A stretch of 9,275 nucleotides of DNA, taken from an uncultured Variovorax sp. (GTDB taxonomy: Bacteria; Pseudomonadota; Gammaproteobacteria; Burkholderiales; Burkholderiaceae_C). The translations under genes and the position numbers were made by a program. Numbering within the stretch: the stretch's first letter is position 1; every line of letters begins with the position of its first letter. The stretch lies in assembly GCA_903872875.1 (NCBI GenBank), contig CAIQMJ010001302.1:1-9275 (forward strand), read 5' to 3'. This document shows positions 1-5,781 of this stretch, piece after piece. The notes under the pieces are model-generated. The model was not told the origin of the DNA, did not search any database, and saw only the letters and a program-made list of their open reading frames with translations.

Positions 1-446
1 ACGGCCGGGTTGTTCAGGTCGGCCAGCGCCTTGATCTTCGAGTCGCTCTTGACGACGACGGTGATGCCGGTGTCGAAGTAGCGCGGCGTGAAGCCGACGC
101 GCACCAGCCGCGACGGCGTGATGGTGGCCGAATGCGCGAGCAGGTCGACCTGGTCGTTCTGCAGCGCGGGCCAGCGGGTGTCGTTGCTGACCAGCTCGAA
201 CTTGATCTTGGTCGGGTCGCCGAACAGCGCCTTGGCGATGAGACGGCTCATGTCGACGTCGAAGCCCTTGAGCTCGCCCGTCTCGTCCTTCCAGCCGAAG
301 GGCGGCGTGGCGCTGGTCGTGCCGACGATCAGGTAGCCGCGCTTGAGCACGTCGTCCAGCTTGTCGGCATGGGCGAGCAGGGGCATCGCGCTGGTGAGCA
401 CGATGGCGAACGCGCCGACGGCGCTGTGTAGTTGCATGAATCTCAT
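1..446 (-). CDS. Amino-acid-type ABC transporter substrate-binding protein, family 3 (partial, C-terminus outside window)
   Basis: Periplasmic solute-binding protein of the SBP_bac_3 family, which captures a ligand (usually a polar amino acid or related compound) for an ABC importer. The visible 148 residues begin with a signal peptide: a hydrophobic stretch at about 8-25, with likely cleavage after AHA at residue 27. The family-typical pattern follows: KRGYLIVGTTSATPPFGW at about 35-52, GFDVDMSRLIAKAL at 61-74, then DTRWPALQNDQVDLL at 89-103 and ATITPSR at 107-113, the usual ligand-contacting region of lobe 1. The ATG at 446 was chosen; a second ATG lies three codons in (437). GGAAG lies about 9 nt upstream as a weak ribosome-binding site. 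The protein runs off the left edge, so the permease and ATPase genes expected nearby cannot be seen. It diverges from an AraC regulator that may control it. The family is secure; the ligand is not predictable. Confidence 0.9.
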   Translation of the reverse strand, partial: MRFMQLHSAVGAFAIVLTSAMPLLAHADKLDDVLKRGYLIVGTTSATPPFGWKDETGELKGFDVDMSRLIAKALFGDPTKIKFELVSNDTRWPALQNDQVDLLAHSATITPSRLVRVGFTPRYFDTGITVVVKSDSKIKALADLNNPA

Positions 447-510
447 GGAGGAACTTCCAGTGGGGAATCGGAGAATGAATTGTTCGATCCATCGCCTGCG
501 CCGTCTCTTT

Positions 511-550
511 CGATCGTGCGGTGCGATGCGGCGGCTTGCGCAATCGTGCG
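511..550. promoter_or_regulatory. Candidate regulator site: direct repeat of ATCGTGCG, 30 bp apart
   Basis: ATCGTGCG occurs at 513-520 and again at 543-550. With flanks, CGATCGTGCG and CAATCGTGCG match at 9 of 10 positions. The 30 bp period would put both copies on roughly the same helical face, as expected for an AraC-type protein, each of whose monomers contacts tandem half-sites. The repeat lies between the divergent binding-protein and regulator genes if the regulator starts at 564. The second copy also sits in a TGCGCA-ATCG-TGCGCA inverted repeat at 537-552. This is suggestive only: if the regulator starts at 432, the repeat is coding. Confidence 0.3.
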
Positions 551-563
551 CAGGCGCGCAGTC

Positions 564-1451
564 GTGACGCAGCCGCTTGCAGCACCGGGCACTCCGCACC
601 GGGTGCCATCGGCATCGCCGCACGTGCGACTGTCGATCCTGAACATCGTGGGCGCCGAGTACGCGGTAGCGCCGATGGACAGCTTGCGCATCTGCCTCAA
701 CATCGGGCCGGCGTTCAGCACCGAAACCGATGGCGCGGGCGCGAACGGTGCGGTGCTCTGCCGCCGGAACGACCTGCTGATCACGCCGCCGAACGTCGCG
801 CTGCGGCACAGGCACACGCCCGCCCATGTCGAGGGCGTTCCACCTGCGCCACCGAGCGCCAGGCTCGTCGTGTTCGTGATCTCGCTGGAGTTGCTGGCCG
901 CCTGCTGCGCCGAGCGCGGCATCCGCAGCCGCGACCTGCTGACGGCGCACCGGGCGATTCCGCCCAATGGCGCGCTGCTGTCGCTGGCGCAGGCGCTGCT
1001 GGCAGACCTCGGCGATGGCAGTCCCGATGGCGCCGGCGAAACGGAGTTTCTGGCGAAGGCACTGCTGGCACGCATCGCCAGGCAGCTGGGTGCGTCGCCA
1101 CAACCGGCCGCCGAGCCTGACGCGGTGACAGCCGTGCAATGCCACATCGAGGCGAACCTCGCATCGCCGTTGCTGCTCGCGGATCTGGCCGCAATAGCCG
1201 GCATGAGCCAGTTCCATTTCTGCCGGGTGTTCCGCGATGCGACCGGCAGCTCGCCTCACCAGTACATCCTGCAGGCCCGCGTACAGCAGGCATGCCGGCT
1301 GCTCTGCGCCATCGATCGGCCAGGCGCCGGCGAGAAGAGCATTCTGGATGTGGCACTGGCCTGCGGCTTCGGGTCGTCGAGCCATTTCGCGACACAGTTC
1401 AAGCGCCATACGGGCCAGTCGCCGCTGCAGTGGAGAGCCTGCCATCGCTGA
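564..1451 (+). CDS. AraC-family transcriptional regulator
   Basis: DNA-binding regulator. The C-terminal third is a clear AraC/XylS double helix-turn-helix. HTH1 is at about 204-227 (LLLADLAAIAGMSQFHFCRVF region) and HTH2 at about 259-283, ending in ALACGFGSSSHFATQFKRHTG and SPLQW. The N-terminal 180 residues show no motif I can assign and would be the effector-sensing part. The linker between the two HTH units (CAIDRPGAGEKS) is about six residues longer than usual. The frame is open from an ATG at 432, but that start would overlap the divergent binding-protein gene and leave no promoter space. I use the GTG at 564 (295 aa, a normal length); GTGs at 516 and 546 are also possible and none has a good ribosome-binding site. 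Likely role, by divergence, is control of the adjacent transporter gene. Family certain; start and target uncertain. Confidence 0.85.
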   Translation: MTQPLAAPGTPHRVPSASPHVRLSILNIVGAEYAVAPMDSLRICLNIGPAFSTETDGAGANGAVLCRRNDLLITPPNVALRHRHTPAHVEGVPPAPPSARLVVFVISLELLAACCAERGIRSRDLLTAHRAIPPNGALLSLAQALLADLGDGSPDGAGETEFLAKALLARIARQLGASPQPAAEPDAVTAVQCHIEANLASPLLLADLAAIAGMSQFHFCRVFRDATGSSPHQYILQARVQQACRLLCAIDRPGAGEKSILDVALACGFGSSSHFATQFKRHTGQSPLQWRACHR

Positions 1452-1472
1452 CGGAACAGGCCGGCCGCGCGG

Positions 1473-2657
1473 TCAGCTCAGGCTGCGCAGCGCAGCCGCC
1501 AGTTCGTCGAGTTCCTCCGGCGTGTTGAAGTAGTGCGGCGATGCGCGCAGCACCGTCGGCAGGTCGCGGGCCAGGTGATCGAGCAGCGCGCTGGAGGGCT
1601 TCGAATGGCTGACATTGATGCCCGCGCGCAGAAGCTGCAGGTTCACTGCCGCGGCTGCGTGTCGACGGACCGAGAACGACACGATCGCGGACAGCTCCCG
1701 GCCGGCATCGTGCAGTTCGATGCCCGGCACATCGCGCAGCAGCGCGCGCAGTGTCGCGGCCAGTTCGCGGCAGCGCACTTCGGCCTCGTGCAGCCCGACG
1801 GCGAGCGCATAGTCGACGGCGGCACCCAACCCGAGCCGCGCCGCATAGTTGTTCTCCCAGGTCTCGAACCGGCGCGCATCGGGGCGCAGCTCATAGCGGT
1901 CAGGTGCGACCCACACGGCCCCGAAGTGATCGATCATCGGCGGCTCGAGCGTGACGAGCAGCGGCTTGCGCACATAGAGAAAGCCCGTGCCGCGCGGGCC
2001 GCGCAGGAACTTGCGCCCGGTCGCCGACAGCATGTCGCAGCCGAGCCGCTCGACATCGATCGGTGTCTGCCCAACCGCCTGGCATGCATCGAGCAGATAC
2101 GGAATGCCGTGCGCGCGCGCAATCCGGCCGACCTCCTGCGCGGGATTGACGAGGCCGCTGTTGGTCGGCATCCAGGTGATCGCGATCAAGCGCACGCGGG
2201 AGTCGATCATGCGTTCGAGCGCGTCGGGGTCGAGCACGCCATCCGCGTCGTCGGGGATGACGTCGATCGCCACGCCCGTGCGCTTCGCCACCTGGAGAAA
2301 GGCCACGTAGTTCGCCGCATATTCCGCACGCGCCGTGAGGATCCGGTCACCCGCCTTGAAGCCGAGCGCATAGAACGCCATCTGCCAGGCCACGGTCGCG
2401 TTCTCGGTCAGCGCGATCTCCGACGGCGATGCGCCGACCAGCCGGGCCACGCTGCCGTAGACCGCGTCCAGTTCGGCCGATGCCTCGTAGGCCGCTTCGT
2501 AGCCGCCGATGTCCGCCTCGCGGTGCAGGTAGGCGACCATCCGGTCCAGCACCGGGCGCGGCATCAGCCCCGCGCCGGCGTTGTTGAGGTGGACGCGGTG
2601 CGCGACGCCTGGCGTCTCGGCGCGCAGCCGCTGCAGATCGAAGGGCATGCGCTTCAC
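1473..2657 (-). CDS. Class V PLP-dependent aminotransferase/lyase-like enzyme
   Basis: Fold-type I PLP enzyme of the aminotransferase class V group (cysteine desulfurase, isopenicillin-N-epimerase-like and EgtE-like members), 394 aa, complete. Visible landmarks: HLNNAGAGLMP at 23-33 (N-terminal substrate region), GGYEAAYEA at 51-59, TENAT at 84-88 (phosphate-binding turn), TWMPTNSG at 161-168, LLDACQAVGQ at 188-197 with Asp190 expected to pair with the PLP ring nitrogen, and SATGRKFLRGPRGTGFLYV from 211 with Lys216 as the Schiff-base lysine. The C-terminus has RASPHYFNTPEELDEL, typical of this group. No signal peptide, so cytoplasmic. The start is GTG at 2657, overlapping the TGA of the upstream hydrolase (GTGA), which implies translational coupling; an ATG three codons in (2648) is the alternative. 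The GGY-EAA and GRKFLRGPRG features resemble C-S lyase-like members of the family more than true transaminases. That is an inference; the substrate is unknown. Confidence 0.9.
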   Translation of the reverse strand: MKRMPFDLQRLRAETPGVAHRVHLNNAGAGLMPRPVLDRMVAYLHREADIGGYEAAYEASAELDAVYGSVARLVGASPSEIALTENATVAWQMAFYALGFKAGDRILTARAEYAANYVAFLQVAKRTGVAIDVIPDDADGVLDPDALERMIDSRVRLIAITWMPTNSGLVNPAQEVGRIARAHGIPYLLDACQAVGQTPIDVERLGCDMLSATGRKFLRGPRGTGFLYVRKPLLVTLEPPMIDHFGAVWVAPDRYELRPDARRFETWENNYAARLGLGAAVDYALAVGLHEAEVRCRELAATLRALLRDVPGIELHDAGRELSAIVSFSVRRHAAAAVNLQLLRAGINVSHSKPSSALLDHLARDLPTVLRASPHYFNTPEELDELAAALRSLS

Positions 2658-4150
2658 TTCTTCGCCACGTCGAGCAGGATGCGATAGACCCAGTCCGTGC
2701 CCTCGTACAGCGAGCGCACGGCGATGCGCTCGTCATGGCCATGCATGCCCTTGAGGATGTCCGCATCGAGCGGATACGGGTAGATGCCGTACACCGGCAC
2801 GCCCCTCTCGCGCCACGCCACGGCATCCGTACCGGCCTCGAACAGCACGGGAACCGTCTGCGCCTGCGGCCAGATCAGCGCCGCGTTCTTCTGGAGCGAC
2901 TGGTAGAGCTCGGTGGACGTCGACGATTCGGGGGTCTTCGATTTCGCAAGGTAGTAGTTGCGCGTGGCTTCCTGCGAGGCCGGCGTGGCGAAGTCGACGA
3001 TGACGGAATCATCGTGCACCACGCGCTTCACTTCGTCGATCAACTGGTCCGTCGTGGCGCCGGGCAGCAGCCGGGCATTGATGATCGCCTCGGCCTCGCC
3101 GGGGATCACGTTCGCGGCCTGGCCCGACTTGAACATGGTGATCGCCATGGTGTTGTGCATCAGCGCGCGCAGCAGCGGCGCATCGGACGACTTGGCCTTC
3201 AGCAGTTCGCGCTCGCCCTCGGCCTGGGTACGCGCGTCGGCGCCGGCCAGGATCTTGTCGATGCCTCGCGCAACCGGGCCGGGGTTCTGCCTGGCAAGCG
3301 CGGCGAGATAGGCGCGCGTCTGGGGAATCAGCTGGATGCCCGGCTCGTACACCGACAGCTTCTCCAGCGCGGCGATCAGCTTGCCGTTGGCGGTCTCGTT
3401 CGACGGCAACGGCCGCGACGCGTGGCCCACCGGGCCATTGGCGCGCAGGCGCAGGACGACGGACATCTTCTCGACGGTCGTGACGTTGACCTGTCGCACG
3501 ACGCCCGCTGCGTCCTGCAGGATGTAGCCGCCTTCGTTGAGGGCGAACTCCGCGTCCATCCTGTCCCAGTGGTCCCTGGCGAGCCAGGTCGTGTTGTACT
3601 GGCCCTGCTCCTCGTCGGCCTCGGCCAGGAAGATCACGTCGCGTGCCAGTGGCACCTTCTGCTCGGCGAGCCGCATGACAGCGCGCGCGAAGACGGCCAT
3701 GCCGCCCTTGAAGTCCATGGCGCCGCGGCCGTAGACGAAGCCGTCCTTCTCGACGCCCTCGAACGGCGGCACGCTCCACTTGTCGCGCTCGACCGGCACC
3801 ACGTCGGCATGGGCAGCCACCAGCACCGGCTTCTTCGATCCATCGCCCTTCAGGCGCGCGATGAAATGAACGGCCTTGCCGTTGGGTGCGGGAATGACAT
3901 CGATCTGCACGCCCAGCGGCTCGAACTGCGTGCGCAGGAAGGCCGCCAGCGCGGCGGTGTCGCCCGAAGGGTTGGAGGTGTCGAAGCGGATGAGCTGCTT
4001 GAGCAGCGCCACCGTCTTCGCGCCTTCGGCTTCCGCGGTTGGATCCGGCGAAGCGGTCTGCGCGCCGGCCTGCCCGGCCAAGGCCAGTCCAAGGGCGAGA
4101 GGGGCGGCAAGGCGAATGGCGATGTGGAGGGCGAAGCGTTGAAGGCTCAC
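2654..4150 (-). CDS. Secreted M20-family metallo-hydrolase (peptidase/amidase)
   Basis: Dizinc hydrolase of the M20/M25/M40 family, which cleaves terminal peptide bonds or N-acyl amino acids. Counting from the GTG at 4150 (498 aa), a signal peptide covers residues 1-30 with cleavage after AGA, so the enzyme should act in the periplasm. Metal and catalytic residues appear intact: AHADVVP (His114, Asp116), GRGAMDFKGG (bridging Asp146), EADEEQG (general base Glu180, ligand Glu181), LNEGGY (Glu206) and HGHDER (His470). The lid-domain GHASRP motif (His243) is present. Length and the NEGG and GHASRP features recall PM20D1/carboxypeptidase-like secreted members. The frame stays open upstream to 4324, but that extension is Arg-rich, has no family similarity I can see and would bury the signal peptide, so I reject it. 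The ribosome-binding site at 4150 is weak (AGAAAG). It overlaps the downstream PLP enzyme by 4 nt and diverges from ridA. Substrate not predictable. Confidence 0.9.
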   Translation of the reverse strand: MSLQRFALHIAIRLAAPLALGLALAGQAGAQTASPDPTAEAEGAKTVALLKQLIRFDTSNPSGDTAALAAFLRTQFEPLGVQIDVIPAPNGKAVHFIARLKGDGSKKPVLVAAHADVVPVERDKWSVPPFEGVEKDGFVYGRGAMDFKGGMAVFARAVMRLAEQKVPLARDVIFLAEADEEQGQYNTTWLARDHWDRMDAEFALNEGGYILQDAAGVVRQVNVTTVEKMSVVLRLRANGPVGHASRPLPSNETANGKLIAALEKLSVYEPGIQLIPQTRAYLAALARQNPGPVARGIDKILAGADARTQAEGERELLKAKSSDAPLLRALMHNTMAITMFKSGQAANVIPGEAEAIINARLLPGATTDQLIDEVKRVVHDDSVIVDFATPASQEATRNYYLAKSKTPESSTSTELYQSLQKNAALIWPQAQTVPVLFEAGTDAVAWRERGVPVYGIYPYPLDADILKGMHGHDERIAVRSLYEGTDWVYRILLDVAKK

Positions 4151-4432
4151 TGCAGGCTTTCTGGCGGAGGTGGGGCGGGAAGTGCTCGTCCGATTGTTCG
4201 AACGCTTGCCGCATGCGTCTTTCAGAGTCCTGCGCTGCGGATCGGCTTTTTCCTGGAACCTGCCCGCTCCCAGGCCGCCCGCACGTTTGCGAAGAATCGT
4301 GAGCCGGCGCGCAGGAAACGGCACGACGCGAGCGCGCCGACCTCGCAGAATTCCTGTCGGGCGACCGCCTTCGGCCTCGCTCCGCTCGTCAACTTCCCCC
4401 TTTGACCGTTCCCCCCCTACAGAGCCTCACTC
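4151..4432. other. Divergent intergenic region between the M20 hydrolase and the RidA gene
   Basis: These 282 bp lie between two outward-facing start codons and must hold the promoters for both directions. I see no gene in it. It contains TTCGAA within GTTCGAAC at 4197-4204, a possible operator, and a 9-mer (ATTGTTCGA, 4193-4201) also found in the 447-563 intergenic region. TTGACC at 4402-4407 resembles a -35 box but has no -10 box at a proper distance. The segment at 4405-4420 is pyrimidine-rich. Confidence 0.5.
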
Positions 4433-4891
4433 ATGAGCATCTACGACAAGCTTTCAAGCCTCGGCATCAGCCTGCCCTCGGTGTCCGTTCCCGCTGCCGC
4501 CTACGTCCCGTTCGTGCAGGCCGGCAAGCTCGTCTTTCTCTCGGGCCACCTTGCAAAGAAGGACGGCAGGGTCTGGGTCGGCCAGCTCGGCACCGACCTG
4601 CAGACCGACGAAGGAAGGCAGGCGGCACGCGCCGTCGCGGTCGACCTGCTCGGCACGCTGCATGCGGCCACCGGCGACCTGGATCGGGTCCGGCGCATCG
4701 TCAAGTTGACGAGCCTGGTGAACTCCACCGGCGCCTTCACCGAACAGCACCTGGTGACCAACGGCGCCAGCGAACTCTTCGCGGAGCTGTTCGGGCCCGA
4801 GCGGGGCGCGCATGCGCGCAGTGCCTTCGGCGTGGCGCAGATCCCGATGGGCGCCTGTGTCGAGATCGAGCTGATCGCCGAGGTCGACTGA
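4433..4891 (+). CDS. RidA family protein (YjgF/YER057c/UK114)
   Basis: Small trimeric cytoplasmic protein of the RidA superfamily, 152 aa. The founding members hydrolyse 2-aminoacrylate and related enamine/imine intermediates released by PLP enzymes, giving 2-keto acids and ammonia. Visible features: LVFLSGHLAKKDG at 33-45, the QAARAVAVDLL helix at 63-73, RIVKLTSLVNST at 88-99, and HARSAFGVAQIPMGACVEIELIAEV from 127. Arg129 and Glu144 appear to align with E. coli Arg105 and Glu120, the carboxylate-binding and catalytic positions. The position matching E. coli Tyr17 looks like Phe27 (PFVQ). The longer N-terminus (about 24 extra residues) places it in the 150-residue subgroup, not with archetypal RidA. 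Start ATG at 4433; the upstream ribosome-binding site is weak. It diverges from the hydrolase/PLP-enzyme pair, which fits a clean-up role for PLP-derived intermediates. This link is inference. Confidence 0.92.
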   Translation: MSIYDKLSSLGISLPSVSVPAAAYVPFVQAGKLVFLSGHLAKKDGRVWVGQLGTDLQTDEGRQAARAVAVDLLGTLHAATGDLDRVRRIVKLTSLVNSTGAFTEQHLVTNGASELFAELFGPERGAHARSAFGVAQIPMGACVEIELIAEVD

Positions 4892-4916
4892 CGCATGCGG
4901 TGCGCCGACGGGCCGT

Positions 4917-5681
4917 CTAGGGTTCGATGAACTCGGAGGGCGGCCGACCCAGTCGCTTGCGGAACATCGTGGAGAACGCGCTCGGGCTGTCGTAGCCCAG
5001 CTCCAGCGCGACGGCCGTCACAGACTGGCCGCCGGCCAATCGCGTCAACGCGGCAAGCAGGCATGCCTGCTGCCGCCAGTCGCCGAAGGCCATGCCGGTC
5101 TCGGCGCGAAAGAAGCGGCTGAAGGTCCGCTCGCTCTGGTACAGCTTCGATGCCCAATCGCGCGGCGAGTCATGGACCCGAGGCTGGTACAGGAAGGCCG
5201 TGCACAAGGCGACGAGGCGCGGGTCGCGCGGCAGCGGTGCGAAGAAGGGCTGGGTCTCGGCACGGGCCACCTCATGCAACAGCAACGCCATCAATGCGCC
5301 GTCGCGCCCGCGCCTGTCATAGACCGCCGGCACATCGATGGCTTCCATCAGCAGATGGCGCAGCAAGGGCGATACCTTCAGCACCTCGCACTGCGTGCCG
5401 GTGCGCGGCACCTCGGCCGGTTCGATGTAAAGGCTGCGCGTGCTGACACCCACCATGCGCACCCGATGCGGCTTGTTGGCCGGAATCCAGACGCCGCTGT
5501 GCGGTGGCACGACCCAGGCACCGTCATGGGTGCCGACCTCCATCAGGCCGGTGGCGCCGTACAGGAACTGTGCGCGGCGGTGGCTGTGTGTCTCGAGCAG
5601 GGTGCCGGGCGCGTAGTCCGTCCCGATGGCCAGGACCGGCCGGGGCGTGGCATCGAGTTCGGAGAGCGGGACATTGCGCAT
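4917..5681 (-). CDS. AraC-family regulator with N-terminal cupin (NimR-like)
   Basis: 254-aa transcription factor with an effector-binding cupin followed by an AraC double HTH. The cupin shows THSHRRAQFLYGATGLMEV at 31-49 with His32 and His34, then WVVPPHSGVWIPANKPHRVRM at 56-76 with His72; this is the pattern of the NimR/YeaM-like group that usually controls a neighbouring transporter. HTH1 lies at about 172-196 (WASKLYQSERTFSRFFRAETG) and HTH2 at about 219-245 (VTAVALELGYDSPSAFSTMFRKRLG), ending in PPSEF. Complete; start ATG at 5681, stop TAG at 4919-4917. It diverges from the TauE/SafE-type permease across 100 bp containing a GATTG-5-CAATC inverted repeat. By analogy to NimR it probably regulates that exporter or permease in response to a small ligand, and perhaps itself. 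Family secure, ligand unknown. Confidence 0.9.
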   Translation of the reverse strand: MRNVPLSELDATPRPVLAIGTDYAPGTLLETHSHRRAQFLYGATGLMEVGTHDGAWVVPPHSGVWIPANKPHRVRMVGVSTRSLYIEPAEVPRTGTQCEVLKVSPLLRHLLMEAIDVPAVYDRRGRDGALMALLLHEVARAETQPFFAPLPRDPRLVALCTAFLYQPRVHDSPRDWASKLYQSERTFSRFFRAETGMAFGDWRQQACLLAALTRLAGGQSVTAVALELGYDSPSAFSTMFRKRLGRPPSEFIEP

Positions 5682-5708
5682 GGAAGATCAGCTTGGCCGG
5701 AACGCGAG

Positions 5709-5723
5709 GATTGTTGACCAATC
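5709..5723. promoter_or_regulatory. Candidate operator: inverted repeat GATTG-N5-CAATC
   Basis: A perfect 5-bp inverted repeat, GATTG-TTGAC-CAATC, sits 28 bp upstream of the AraC start and 58 bp upstream of the permease start. One mismatched position outward, further matches extend it to 6 of 8 (GAGGATTG against CAATCTCC). In a GC-rich genome this AT-containing palindrome between a regulator and its likely target gene is the best operator candidate here. It is not proven, and no convincing -35/-10 pair could be placed beside it. Confidence 0.35.
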
Positions 5724-5757
5724 TCCGCAGGCACGCCACGCGCCGGCTGCCTATCCT

Positions 5758-5777
5758 GAGCCCTTCGACAAGGGTTT
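5758..5777 (+). promoter_or_regulatory. Hairpin containing the ribosome-binding site of the permease gene
   Basis: CCCTT-CGAC-AAGGG at 5761-5774 forms a perfect 5-bp stem with a 4-nt loop, extended to about 8 pairs by G-U, A-U and G-U pairs (5758-5760 with 5775-5777). The right arm AAGGG (5770-5774) is the ribosome-binding site seven bases before the ATG at 5782, so the hairpin would mask it. The core CCTTCGACAAG also recalls a short dispersed palindromic sequence that I remember as common in proteobacterial genomes, so it may be a decayed repeat copy and not a regulatory element. Confidence 0.4.
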
Positions 5778-5781
5778 CTCG

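Noticed and set aside
432..563. N-terminal extension of the first AraC regulator from the ATG at 432
   Set aside because: It would overlap the divergent binding-protein gene by 15 bp and leave no promoter; not formally excluded because no downstream start has a good ribosome-binding site.
1462..1469. GC palindrome between the convergent AraC and PLP-enzyme genes
   Set aside because: Self-complementary CG-rich run without loop or T-tract; expected by chance in this composition.
1533..2687. Plus-strand open frame (384 codons) antisense to the PLP enzyme
   Set aside because: No recognisable domain; composition is that of a reverse-strand shadow of a well-supported gene.
4151..4324. N-terminal extension of the M20 hydrolase from an ATG at 4324
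   Set aside because: Arg/Lys-rich, would place a signal peptide in the middle of the protein, and fills most of the divergent promoter region.
2735..4405. Long plus-strand open frame (556 codons) antisense to the M20 hydrolase
   Set aside because: It mirrors a gene with intact metal-binding motifs, is Arg/His/Gly-rich without domain features, and is explained by GC-biased third positions.
4402..4430. Possible sigma-70 promoter with TTGACC before the RidA gene
   Set aside because: No -10-like hexamer at 16-18 bp; the nearest candidate (TACAGA) is only 10 bp away.
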